DNA from: Cristatella mucedo
Lineage: Eukaryota; Bryozoa; Phylactolaemata; Cristatellidae
NCBI GenBank assembly: GCA_009760855.2
Contig: WPIO01000012.1
Location: 2,124,501 to 2,188,500, forward strand
Reading direction: 5' to 3'
DNA: 64,000 nucleotides
The notes under the pieces were generated by a model, which did no database searches, had not been told where the DNA came from, and was given only the letters and a program-made list of their open reading frames with translations. Numbering within the stretch: the stretch's first letter is position 1; each line of letters opens with the position of its first letter. This document shows, one piece after another, positions 49,258 through 59,390 of this stretch. The position numbers were made by a program, and so were the translations under genes.

Positions 49258-49565
49258 CAAATGTAATGAAATGTATCTCTGTCTGCAACTCCACAGAGCC
49301 ACAGAGACCGAGTGGGCGTTACACAGGAAGGTTTTCTACAGCGCACCCAAAACCTAAGCGGCTTTCGGTGCGCATGTATTAGCCAACGGACTTCATCTCG
49401 CGCGAGACAGAAAGTGACAAACGTAGCAGAGTCAGGGGGAGCCAGTCAAGGAAGTGAGCAGCGTGGAAGTAGCAGCTCGTGGGCGGCTGGAAAGGATGCT
49501 TCGTCACAGTCGGCAGCAGGAGAGTAGACGTCGGTGCGTACGAATTGTGGAAGCGAGTTCTACCG
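49258..49565 (+). repeat. Repeat C, full-length copy
   Basis: AATGTATCTCTGTCTGCAAC, TCCACAGAGCCAC, GGGCGTTACACAGGA, GGCTTTCGGTGCGCATG, GACTTCATCTCGCGCG and GTGAGCAGCGTGGAAGTAGCAGC align with the other copies. Confidence 0.8.
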
Positions 49566-50180
49566 TAAAGGAGCTGCAGACCAGAGCCTTCTGGCGGCGG
49601 CGGCCTTTAAAGCGAGGTGGCCTGCGCTCGACGGCGGCCGCCGCGCACGCTTGCGCTTCCGGGCGACTGTCCGTCGACCGTGCGCCGTCTGTGCCGCAGA
49701 GCCAAACTAGTGCCGCGGTGCGCCGCACCGCGGCTCGCGAGCGTGCGAGCACGCACGCGCCAAGCTTCTCGGAACCGGCCGTTGGTGGTTTCGAGGCCGC
49801 ACGCCGCGGCCGCTCTCGCTCGTACTCGGCTTCCTCCTGAGTTGCCTCGCTTGAGTTTGGCTTGCCTGCGGCGAGAGCCGGCTGCTGCGTGCAAATTGTG
49901 CGCACGATTTGCCAAGTAAACGCCGAATCGGCAGCACCGCTGCAGCAGCCCGAAAGGCCGAGAACCTCTCCGATTTCGCGCGCGCCGCCTCTGCCGCCGC
50001 TGCTGCTTCCGCTGAGCAGCCTGTCGTTTTCAGGCGGCGGTCGGGTGACTGCTGACGGGGATCCCGATTGCTGAGCATTAAGGCGCCCCGTCTGATCCCA
50101 ATCGCAACCCCGAGAAAATGCGTCCGACCGACAACTATCACCGTGTACAAACAAAAGAACCTCCCGGTGCTCGCCCATTC
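49566..50180. promoter_or_regulatory. CpG island, possible promoter
   Basis: Very high CpG content with NotI- and SacII-type sites (GCGGCCGC, CCGCGG). All six frames are artificially open here, so frames do not prove coding. No transcript could be traced in either direction. Confidence 0.35.
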
Positions 50181-50534
50181 ATGACCCCGCCTTTTTATAT
50201 TTGAGGGCAAAGGGAGTACACACGCAATTGTGCTTCGCCACGCGTCTTGCATAGAAAAAACTATAAATATGCCCGCGAAGCGGAAAGCTCCAGCTTGGCT
50301 CTGGAAGGTGGGTCTGGCTGCCCTCTGCCGCTGCAGCCATTGAGCCCGCCCCACTGAAGGCTAACAAAAAACTTCCAGTTCTTTTTTGCAGGCAAGTTTT
50401 TCAAGAGCAAAAGCGAAAAACTAATTACAGTATTTATAATATACGGAGGACGCATAGGGAGAGTCTGAACGTTATTCTAGATGAATATGTTTGAGACTGT
50501 ATAGACACCTGTGTATACGTTCTTATCTATATTG

Positions 50535-50682
50535 CCGAGCTGGTATGGCCCTGGGGTTAAGGTGTTCGCCCCGACCAAGGTCTGGTCTAGGTCGTGGGCT
50601 CGAGCCCAGAGTCCCATGTGAAGCGCCTGAATAAAGACTGTGTTCTCTTAGGGCGCTATATAAATTAAATAAATATATGTAT
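50535..50682 (+). mobile_element. tRNA-derived SINE, group B (LINE-like tail)
   Basis: Head GCCGAGCTGGTATGGCCCTGG..TAAGGTG; B-box-like GGTCGTGGGCTCGAGCCC; then TGTGAAGCGCCTGAATAAAG, TGTTCTCTTAGGGCGCTATA and a TAAAT-rich tail. The second part is the LINE stem-loop with both arms (GCGCC and GGCGC) intact. Confidence 0.9.
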
Positions 50683-50699
50683 GCATATACACCCAACAA

Positions 50700-51905
50700 A
50701 TTTCAAGCAACTGCGCTTTCGCGTTCTCGTGAAATGGCCTCCAACAGCCCGCAAGCCAGCAAGCCTTCCTACATATTCAAACTGCGACACCACTCGCCTG
50801 CCATTTCCAAAAAAAGCTTCTCGCAACTGCAGTTTTGATTCCCCGATTTAGAAAGCATGGCTCGTCGTTAACTTTCTACTGAATTTATACAATCGCACAA
50901 GAGCATTTTCTCGCTAAGGTCGCCCGCCCCGCCCTGATTTTTTTTAAACTGCGATACAGCCGCAAATTCCACGATAGGCGTCGCTTAACTTGGGTTTTGA
51001 GACCATATTTCAGAAAACCGCTCTCCGGATACAGCAAGTAACTTTCATGGCATAGAGCGTCGCTATCCTCATGCTATAGCCTCTAATGGCCCGGGCCAGC
51101 CAGTCTCTCGGCATATTCGAACTGCGGTACAGCATCGGTTTCCACAATAGGCGTCTCGCAGCTGTGTTTTGATAACGCATTACAGAAAACAGTGTTCTGG
51201 GTTTAAGCGCTAAATTTCATGCAATCGTACATGGCCTTTCTCATCGTCTGGCCTCCAGTAGCCCGGGCCATCAGAGGCCACACCATGACATGCGAATGAG
51301 CAATCGCATGAAATTTTGAAGGTAAACCTGGATCACTGTTTTCTATAATGCATCAAAACCACAGTTAAACGACGCCTATTGTGGAATTTGCGGAGCTGCT
51401 TCATCTATTGGTTTATTGAGCATGCTAACACTGACCATTCGATCGCGTTTCCTTTGCAGCAAATGTGAAGTGCCTAGAGAGAGAGACTGAGTTCTCTGAG
51501 GGGGCTTTATCTATGTAATATTATTATTATGATCTCAGTTCAAGAATTTAGGACGAGCAGGGTCATTGGAAGCAGTAGCAAGTGAACACGAAATCGCATG
51601 AAGTCTGGTGGGTAAACGTGGAACACTATTCTCTTATCATTTGCAGTGAAAAATGCAGTTTCGCGAAGCTTTTTGTAGAAATGGCACCTGTAATGCAGTC
51701 TGAATGTTTTGGGCTGCCATCAGGGCTGGGCCATACGAGGCCACAGCCTGAGAATGCGCAACGGAAATCCCGTGAAATTTGGCGGGTAAACTTTGTATAC
51801 TATTTCACATATCTCGGAATCAAAACTGCTGTTTTGTGAAAACGGCACCCGTATCGCCGTTCGAAAGTGTAAAAAGGCTGGCTGGCCCGGGCCATTGGCC
51901 TCTAC
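50700..51905. repeat. ~170-bp satellite-like repeat with central inversion
   Basis: About three units run forward (boundaries near 50735, 50918, 51088 and 51258) and about three run in the opposite sense (about 51265-51410, 51560-51720 and 51720-51900). Shared words are CAAACTGCG/CGAACTGCGG, CCACAATAGGCGTC, TTTTGAT, AGAAAACAGTG, TTTCATGCAATCG and the junction TGGCCCGGGCCA. The turn lies at a CCCGGG near 51258. A LINE tail (51412-51532) interrupts the reversed half. Confidence 0.8.
51412..51532 (+). mobile_element. LINE tail fragment inside the satellite
   Basis: TGCTAACACTGACCATTCGATCG, TTTGCAGCAAATGTGAAGTGCC, AGTTCTCTGAGGGGGCTTTAT and TTATTATTAT match the last 110 bases of the LINE. Confidence 0.88.
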
Positions 51906-52119
51906 GCCAACGAGACGACTTAGGATCGGAATCGGAGGCGGTGAGCAGCAGAAGAGGGCGATGGAGCTTTGTCCACGTTTCGTCGGTTAGGGATGAGATG
52001 GGAGCCTGAAGAATCCTCGGGTTGGACGCGCTACCGTCGTTGAACTACTCTGCACAACGGCTCCGAGGCTGCCGACGTCATCGGGCGGCGCGGCCAACCC
52101 CCGAGTACGGAGTTCGCCC

Positions 52120-52120
<1 letters not shown>

Positions 52121-52185
<65 letters not shown>
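52121..52185 (+). repeat. (CTG)21 trinucleotide repeat
   Basis: 21 uninterrupted CTG units (CAG on minus). They are open in all frames as Leu, Ala or Cys (plus) and Gln, Ser or Ala (minus). No proven coding context. Confidence 0.95.
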
Positions 52186-52186
<1 letters not shown>

Positions 52187-52446
52187 ACCCTCAACGCTCT
52201 CGTGCGTCGACAAAGCGTCCTCCCTCTCGCTCTCCCATCCCTACATTTATTAGTATTAGCGCCGCCGAGAGGAGCCGGCATTACGCCAGCGGACCTGTAA
52301 GAGCCGTCCAGGATCGACCCGAGGCCGACAGACCACGAGACCGGCGGCGGCGGCGGCGGGTACGCACTGCTGGACAGTGGCCGCAGGACCGTGGACGAGT
52401 CGGGCAACACTGCGGCTTCGAGGTGAGCACCCCCGCGCGAGAGAGC

Positions 52447-52448
52447 GT

Positions 52449-52497
<49 letters not shown>
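52447..52497. repeat. Compound (CG)n(GA)n microsatellite
   Basis: An alternating GC tract of about 12 bases runs directly into about 19 GA units. The alternating CG part has Z-DNA potential. Confidence 0.9.
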
Positions 52498-52499
<2 letters not shown>

Positions 52500-53264
52500 T
52501 GCACCTTGCGACCGCAGAGCGCGCCCCCAGGTGTCCGGCGGCGAGATTCGTCCCGCGAGAGCCCGGTGGATATGCTGGCGCTTGGGTGATAGGTAGCGCT
52601 CGCGTGGCGACGGCTGTCGCTGCGACGGGGTGGTGAGGCCGCTGTTGGGCGTGCGACGTTGGATAGTCGCTTGTGGCTGATGCTCACTGACTGTGGAGGT
52701 GGCGGGAGCGCACTTGCTAGTGCAATAACAGAGCGCCGAATCTCGGATACGAGCGCGGCCGCAGCGTTCCTTAGCGATGCTCTAAACTGAGCTTTACATG
52801 CGGCGACACAGTCCGTAAATCTCAAAGGCTGCGCAGCGCCGCGAAGGCGGCTCGAGCTGATCGCGGCAGTTCGTCGAGGTCGACGGCCGCTTTGCGGCAG
52901 CTAGGGTAGGAATAGGATGAACGCGATGGCTCGGCTTCGGGACGGCGGCTTTTCGATCCGTAAAGCGAAGTCTGTCAAACCGCGCGAGTTTTTGCCGTTC
53001 GCCTTCTTTGGCGAAAATGAAAACGAGGTGAACGCGGCAAAAGCGGAGCCCCAATTTTAATCCAGCTCAGTGTCGCAACTTGCAGCCGTCAGCGACTTGT
53101 CAGCCGTAGCTCTTGTCAGTAAATCAGACGTCGGCAGCATCGTTATCGTCTGCGACAACCACTATCTCGATAGGCGTACGTCCGATTCGTGCCGGACGAC
53201 GTCCCGTTTGGGCACTTCGCCAATCTTTGGCACGCCCAGCTGTTTTGCGAGGGGCCGCTTAACC

Positions 53265-53470
53265 CAGCATCCTGCTCGTTACGGCTTATATTTGCATCCC
53301 AGCATCCTCCGCACTGCGGCTTGTATTTGTATCCCCATCCTCCTCGCTACGGCTTATATTTGTCTCCCAGCATCCTCCGCGCTGCGGCTTGTATTTGCAT
53401 CCCAGCATCCTCCGTGCTACGGCTTATATTTGTATCCCAGCATCCTCCGCGCTAGCGCTTGCTGCTGCAT
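53265..53470 (+). repeat. 35-bp tandem repeat, about six units
   Basis: Units begin CAGCATCCTCCGC and contain CTACGGCTTATATTTG or CTGCGGCTTGTATTTG followed by TATCC or CATCC. The period is 35 bases (one unit is 33), so reading frames shift each unit. The sixth unit is partial. Confidence 0.9.
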
Positions 53471-54428
53471 GGTCTTCAGTATACCCTCTAGCGAAGGATA
53501 GCAACGCAGCGATCCTTGGTTCCTGCTGGAGAGCGCTCACTACCGAGGTTACTGACGCGCTAAATGCACCTCCGAGAGAGACGCTCCGCTCGCTAACGCC
53601 TCTTGCGAACAGCCCTATCCTCCTAGACGTGTTGATTTCGCAGGCCCTGCGGCAGCCAGCACTTTGGTGCAACCGATTGGATGGTTGCAATCGCCAGCCA
53701 AAAGAACCTTGACCGGCCCATTAGAGGTATCGATTTTCTTAGCTACAGCAAATTTAGGCGCACTTGGCGTTTGGCCGGCATAAAGCGACCGGGCAATTTT
53801 TAAGAAGAGGTTGCTCTTCTGCTCTTCGACAGAAAAGACTAGTTTTTAATAACCGATCTCGATGCTCCGGCTGGCCATTAAGCCACCGCTCAACTCATGC
53901 CGGGTGCGCCAGCGGTTCAGTTAGCGTTGGGTGGTGAGGTCTGAATGGCGAGCTGGACGGAGCAAAGGTTGCCAGGTCAAAGAGTAAGAGGCGTCGATGG
54001 CCGACGGCTAGATTGACCATCGTGCGTTCGCCGCGATGCAGCCCGACTATCGTCCGTGGCGAGGGGGGAAGGCTTCCGTGCGAACTTACGCTCGCAGCGG
54101 GCTAGCGCCAGCGGCCAGCGCTCGCAGCCGAGGAGGCGCTGCTGAGGGATAGGTCGGCGGGCCTGGAATAGAGCTAGCCAGCCGACGCCCGTCTGTCACC
54201 CATAACCTTGGCCGTAGCGCCTTTGCCCAATTGTAATGTGGATTCGACGACGGTCGCAGCACAGGCCGCCGTCTGGGCGAGCTGTGCTCACTCCTCAGCC
54301 GCAATTTCCGCGAACTGGCGCGGGGCTAGATCGGGTCTAGATGACTTCAGCCCACCCAGATCGGGCGAGGCAACGAGGAAACGGGGCGTCCCAGACGCGC
54401 CTCGCTGACTGGGCGTTTCGCAGCCCCG

Positions 54429-54447
54429 CCCCCCCCCCCCCCCCCCC
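54429..54447 (+). repeat. C19 homopolymer
   Basis: Nineteen consecutive C about 350 bases upstream of the secreted-protein start codon. Confidence 0.9.
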
Positions 54448-54495
54448 TGCTGAGGCCGGGTAGTCCTATAAGCCTGCAGCGAGAGCGAGTGGCTG

Positions 54496-54496
54496 C

Positions 54497-54530
<34 letters not shown>
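54496..54530. repeat. Compound (CG)n(GA)n microsatellite
   Basis: The same architecture as 52447-52497: about 12 bases of alternating CG followed by about 11 GA units. Confidence 0.9.
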
Positions 54531-54531
<1 letters not shown>

Positions 54532-54794
54532 TCCTACTGGCCGCCAGATGTGCGTCTGGGCGGAGCCTTTTCAGCCGCACTTGTGGAGCTCGTCGCATTC
54601 GTACCGCTTACCGCTACAGTCTGCCGTTTTAGCCAGTCGTCGACGAGAGTTCGACGTCGAAGGTCTGACGTCAAAATATCGACAGCGCCGAGTGTACCGT
54701 GCGACTGCACTAGCCACGGTCGGCATCCGACGAAAGACCTGACAAAGGATCGTCGGTCGTACCACGTCTGTCGTCGCTCAAGGCTTACGCCAAG

Positions 54795-57700
54795 ATGTCG
54801 CGGAACGTCGCGTTATCGTCGCTTGTTCTCATGCTTTACTGCCAAGGCGTCCTGGGAGCGTTCGCGCTGCACATTGATCCCCCGATTTCACGTTTTTCCA
54901 TGAACGGCACTTACGTCACGGCGACGTGCGCTGCCAAGTATCAATGTAATTCGCGCACCCAGAACGTCATCGAGTGCTCGTGCCATCCGCACTGCTATCT
55001 GTTCGACAATTGCTGCCAGAACTTGCGGCCTGCCAACATTGACCGGGTGACCTTAAAACCTAGCTTGTACGCGTGTGCCGCCATCTCGGACGTCACTGCG
55101 GAGAGTCTGCAGTCATTCAGCTCCTTACAATTGACGGCGATAGCAGACTTTGACTCGGTTTATGTCATCAACAAGTGTCCCGAGAGCTACCAGCGCGTCT
55201 CTACCATTAGGCTGTGTGAGCATCCTCTGTCGGAGCGCGAAAACGGTAAGAAACATGGCGTCCATTTCTGCAACTGCCGATCGCGCGAACCGAACGTTTT
55301 TATTGGCGCCCGCTCCCGCTCGCAAGCATCGTTTATCTTCTCGCACCATGTAGCCTCTGACTTTGCCGGTACGAGCTTCTCGTTTTGGGGGAATTAGAGA
55401 CTTCTGCACCCAGACCGCGTGTAATTTGCATATGCAGAACGTCACGTGTGCTCCCGAGAGATGTCCACGAAAACGCGGTAGTTCCGACCTTGAATTGAAC
55501 TCGTTTCTTCCACTGCTCCATCCCTGCCACTCATACTTCGCGTATCGAGAACGTTTGTCCGCTGGCTACCGTACATTTACCGACAAACGCTTACGCTTTT
55601 AGTGCGAACTAGAAAACTCGCTAGCGTAGCACCCGCAGCGTAGTCCTCGCGGCTATGGAGAGTTACAGACGGGGATATTTTGCATTAAATAGCAGCCGAC
55701 GAGGCACAGTAGTTCGGGTACTGCCTTGGGTGCGGCACCTCTTGCGCTCCCTATTGCGCCGAAATATGCTTTTACACGCTTCTGAGTGACGAAACAATCG
55801 TAAGCCACTCCGACGATAACGCTGCGTCTACACTGGCAAACGTTCGGAAGCGAGACGTGCGAAAATTTAAGACCGCGTCATCAGCTTTGACCGGTAAGAA
55901 GCGAGCACAGGTGGCTGATGGGGAGGATCTTGCGGGCCAGGCTTAGAGAATTAGCCGAGCGTTCGACTTATTGGCCAATCAAACAGTAAGAGACCAAAAA
56001 GCAACAAGAATGCTACCTTACACGCGTTTCGTGGGCAGACCAGTCGGTGGGACTGCAAGGGCTCAGAATATAGGAATTTATTGACAAAGAAAGATGCCAA
56101 TCGACTGATAGGAGCTAAATTTTTTATGACTAGTATGTGGGCATATATATGCGGTGCAAAGATATGAACGCGTCCGTAGATAGCCGCTGTTCCATTTCAC
56201 TTGGCCTCTAAACGAGAAAACTTACGACATCCGCACTTCTGAGATCGCTCCTTTTGCCAAGTGAGAGCGAACGGAGCAGCCACAGCTCTACCATGGGGCC
56301 AGCCTCGTCTCCTACGAGCTGCTACACTGTGTATACGTGGCTGGTTGGATGTTAGTTCTCCCTTGAGACGAGTTCGTCGGTGCCGTCGACTTCGAACTCT
56401 CTCGCGACCGCGCGGGGTAGCTCCACTTGGCGGCACCCAATCGCTGTCAAAAGCACGTTGAAAGCACCCGAACTCAGGGCAGTGCGCTGCGATTCGGCGC
56501 TTTGGCGGCCATTTCGGCCTCGGGCCCTTTGACGGCTATTTCAAGCGAAGGCCTGCCGACGTAAGCCCGGCGGTGCGAGCATGACTCGAGCGATAAATCA
56601 ATCGGTACCCGGCCACTGACACCCGGGCCGACGGCTGCCCGGAGAGAGACAACGATCAATCCACATTCCGCCCCTAAGATACCAGATCTCCGTCTGCGGA
56701 CTTCACGAACGGGCGCGCGGCGGCAAGAAAGCGTCCGATAGCCACTTGGCACGTGCGAAGCAATTTCAGCGAGCGTAGGCGCATGGGCGGTAATTCCTAG
56801 GTTCGGACTCGAACGCTCAGAGAAATGGGTTTCACTTTCGGCTCGAAACGAAGTCCTCTTCCGGCGACGATCGCTGGTGGCTTTCGACTCGCTGGTTAAG
56901 CAGGCTCCTTTGTATAGCGGCAGAAGAGCCTCGGTGGCTATCACCGCAGCTTGCAGCGGCCAATACAGGAATGCCCGCTGCGAGACTCGAACCCGCGACC
57001 TGGACCAAGAGGCGCGAGCGCCCTTGCCTCTTGCCTAGACGATCTTGGGGGGCATTAGCCTAGCCTTCCTAGGCTAGGCTAATGCCCTTTGACTGGCCGC
57101 GGGCGCCGCGGTCGCATTCGCTCCTTCGGCGATCAGGCGGGCGCGATGGCCGTCTTAGCTCCGCAAAAGGCGGCCGAGGCGCTTGCCGCCATTTCTCAGT
57201 GGTCATGATGAGGCAGAGCGAGAGAAAGAGCGAGCGAGAGAAAAAGCGAGAGAGAGAGGGAGTGAGAGTGAGAGAAAGAGACAGAGAGCGAGAGAGAGAG
57301 CATGAGAGAGAGCGAGAGAGAGAGCGAGCGAGAGAGAAAGCGAGAGAGAGAGAGAGGGAGTGAGAGCGAGTGAAAGAGAGAGAGAGCGAGAGAGAGAGAG
57401 AGGGAGTGAGAGTGAGAGAAAGAGAGAGAGAGCGAGAGAGAGCGTAAGAGAGAGCGAGAGAGAGCGAGCGAGAGAGAAAGCGAGAGAGAGAGGGAGTGAG
57501 AGTGAGAGAAAGAGAGAGAGCGAGAGAGAGAGCGAGAGAGAGAGCGAGAGAGAGAGCGAGAGAGAGAGAGAGAGCGAGAGAGAGAGTAAGAGAGCGAGAG
57601 AGATAGAAAGAGAGAGCGAGAGGGAGAGAGAGAGAGGCAGAGAGGGAGGAAGCGCGTGCCTCGTGCGGCCTACGAGGCGAGTGGCGCCGAATGAAAGATT

Positions 57701-58478
57701 CGACACTCCCGACTCCGGCAACGCAGACGCCGTCCCCGCGATATTTTGCAGGCACACTGTCGGCGCCCGTAAGCGACGCCCGCTACTCGGGCGCCACGTA
57801 TAGGAACGCTTATTGCGCGCTGTGCCACAACGTCGATGATTTCGTAACGTGGAACGCGTTCGGCGCATGCTCGGGTCCGCCGCCGGGCAGCAGGTGAGCA
57901 GCGGGGTCAGCGCGCGGCTCGTCGAGCACCAGCTGCACCCGGAGGCGCCGCCGCCACCGCCGCCGCCGCCGCCGCGTCGAGCAAGCCACTTTTAGCCTGG
58001 CGGCCATTTCCCTATCCGCTCTCTCTTTTTTCGAAGCGCCCAGAGCTGCAGCACCGGGTTCGTGCCGCCGAGCGACCTGGCATCGCAGCTGCACTACTGT
58101 CAGCAGGGCACGGTGCAGAGCTGTCCCGACGGCGGCGGCAGCGCGGAGCTGACGGCCCGGCTCGGCTGCTCTAGCGGCGCCACGCAGTACGCGTACGACG
58201 GCTTCAACAAGGCAGTCTACCGCAACTGGAACTGCACGCTCTGCTACCATCCGCCGACGCCGGAGTGGGAGTGCTCTCGCCGCTGGGGCCGGATCTTCAC
58301 CGGGGTCGCCAGCTCGGACGTTGCGTCGGAGCCGCTGCCGGCAGCGAGAGACTACCGGTGTCCCGGCAGTCTCAGCTCAGCCATGACCGACGCTGAGCGG
58401 CGCTTCTGGGCTGCCAATTGCCCCAAGATGTGCGCGGCGGCGGCGGCTGCGGGGACAGCCGACGGCAGACGAAAATAG
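54795..58478 (+). CDS. Secreted Cys-rich protein with SMB-like domain (GPCR-ectodomain-like), three exons
   Basis: Exons 54795-55245, 57752-57893 and 58046-58478 join through GTAAGA and GTGAGC donors in matching phases to 341 residues plus TAG. ATG 54795 has a good context (GCCAAGATGTC). Residues 1-22 form a signal peptide (SSLVLMLYCQGVLGA). A somatomedin-B-like Cys pattern follows at 45-76 (C....C........C.C...C.....CC), with an N-glycosylation site at N37. Two related modules follow, each built around Y-R-N-x-x-C-x-L-C (YRNAYCALC at 167-175, YRNWNCTLC at 256-264). This layout is familiar from the extracellular parts of large invertebrate methuselah/adhesion-like GPCR families. There is no hydrophobic segment after residue 22, and AATAAA follows the stop by 170 bases. 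As read, the product is therefore soluble. The function is unknown; a ligand-binding or decoy role is only a guess. Spliced exons beyond the window's evidence cannot be excluded. Confidence 0.82.
56893..57048 (-). mobile_element. tRNA-derived SINE, group A
   Basis: Plus strand: TTTGTATAGCGGCAGAAGAGCC, GGTGGCTATCACCGC and GAGACTCGAACCCGCGACCTGG (reversed B-box). It lies in intron 1 of the secreted-protein gene and ends beside a perfect hairpin. Confidence 0.8.
57049..57088. repeat. Perfect 17-bp inverted repeat beside a SINE
   Basis: Arms 57050-57066 (GGGCATTAGCCTAGCCT) and 57071-57087 are exact reverse complements with a 4-base loop (TCCT). Confidence 0.9.
57213..57645. repeat. GA-rich (GAGAGCGAGA)-type minisatellite, ~430 bp
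   Basis: Purine-only or nearly purine-only plus strand made of GAGA blocks punctuated by GCGA and GTGA, with larger repeats (GAGGGAGTGAGAGTGAGAGAAAGAG-like units recur about every 120 bases). It lies in intron 1 of the secreted-protein gene. The Ser/Leu- or Arg/Glu-rich frames it yields are artefacts. Confidence 0.92.
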
Positions 58479-58645
58479 TGGACGCGGGCGGCCCCGCCAG
58501 CCGCCTCTCATCCGCCTTTTGCCTCGGCAACGAAAGGTCCACGGCAGGCGGACGTCGGATAGTCGTGCTCGCGTCAGCGACTCTCGACCTCGGAGCTTCG
58601 GCTGCGGCGAGCCGAGCTCTGTCGCTCGGCCGTTCATAGACGCCT

Positions 58646-58651
58646 AATAAA
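58646..58651 (+). promoter_or_regulatory. Poly(A) signal of the secreted-protein gene
   Basis: AATAAA lies 168 bases after the stop codon at 58478. Confidence 0.6.
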
Positions 58652-58976
58652 GCTTTCTCGCGAATTCTCGCGAGTTGCTCCGGCAGCAGCCCGAGCGCAG
58701 TGACTGCGGAGGCAGCCGCTGCGTGGCTTTTCGGCCGTCGCTCGGAGCTTTAGCAGCCGCAGTGGGCAGCAGCCGGGCAGCAGATTGACCATCGAGTTGG
58801 CCTGGTAGTAGGCGGCCATAGCCGTAGAGCAAAAGTAGGCGAGGCTGCAGAGGTAGCAGAGGCCGCCACGTTTCGCAGCACAAAAAGTAACGGTCGGCTG
58901 ATTTTCAGCAGCCCCATGTATCTGGCGGCTAATGAGCCATGCCGGCTTTAAATTAATAGTTACGGGCAATCCTTGT

Positions 58977-59132
58977 GTTGTTAGCTGATTTAACAGCCTC
59001 ATTTGTATAGAGGCAGATGAGCCTTAACGGCTATCGCTATCGCTGGCAACTGGCTTTGAAGGATCGCGAACTGCGGGACTCGAACCCACGACCTGAGTGA
59101 GCACCATATCTTCTGGGCTATCGCGGCCCAGC
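58977..59132 (-). mobile_element. tRNA-derived SINE, group A
   Basis: Plus strand: TTAGCTGATTTAACAGCCTC, TTTGTATAGAGGCAGATGAGCC and GGGACTCGAACCCACGACCTGAG (reversed B-box). Confidence 0.85.
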
Positions 59133-59139
59133 AAAGTCA

Positions 59140-59390
59140 CCAATCAGGGGATGTCATGTTGTCGGTCGGTAGTGAGTTCCAAGCTTCGGCAACATACAAA
59201 CTAAAGGCCCAGTTGCCTACCAATTTGAGGTATTTTTTATAGGCACAGCTAAGGAACTTGAGTCGGGAAGAGCGAGAGCAATCCAAAGCCTGGTTAAGAA
59301 GTACGGGTACTTCCGATAGGTAGGCTTGAGAAAGATAATGACGGAACTAAACTTGAGTCAGTTGGATTCAAAGAGGCAGAAATTAATAAT
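59140..59390 (-). mobile_element. Diverged LINE fragment (second subfamily)
   Basis: GTCGGTAGTGAGTTCCAAGC, AACTTGAGTCGGGAAGAGC, CGATAGGTAGGCTTGAGAAAG parallel 61335-61500 and share subfamily words with 34250-34380. Confidence 0.7.

Larger units (their letters stand above)
51906..54794. other. GC-rich upstream region of the secreted-protein gene
   Basis: Mostly CpG-rich with several microsatellites and a 35-bp tandem repeat, listed separately. A plus-strand frame ending at a GTGAGC donor (exon-like end at 52422; GYALLDSGRRTVDESGNTAA) might be an exon, but no start or partner exon was found. Confidence 0.35.

Noticed and set aside
49504-50354. Several 100-220-codon frames on both strands
   Set aside because: CpG-rich sequence lacks stop codons in all frames; no domain, splice site or start context supports any one of them.
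57082-57868. Long Arg/Glu- or Ser/Leu-rich open frames on both strands
   Set aside because: They are translations of the GA minisatellite inside intron 1 of the secreted-protein gene, not proteins.
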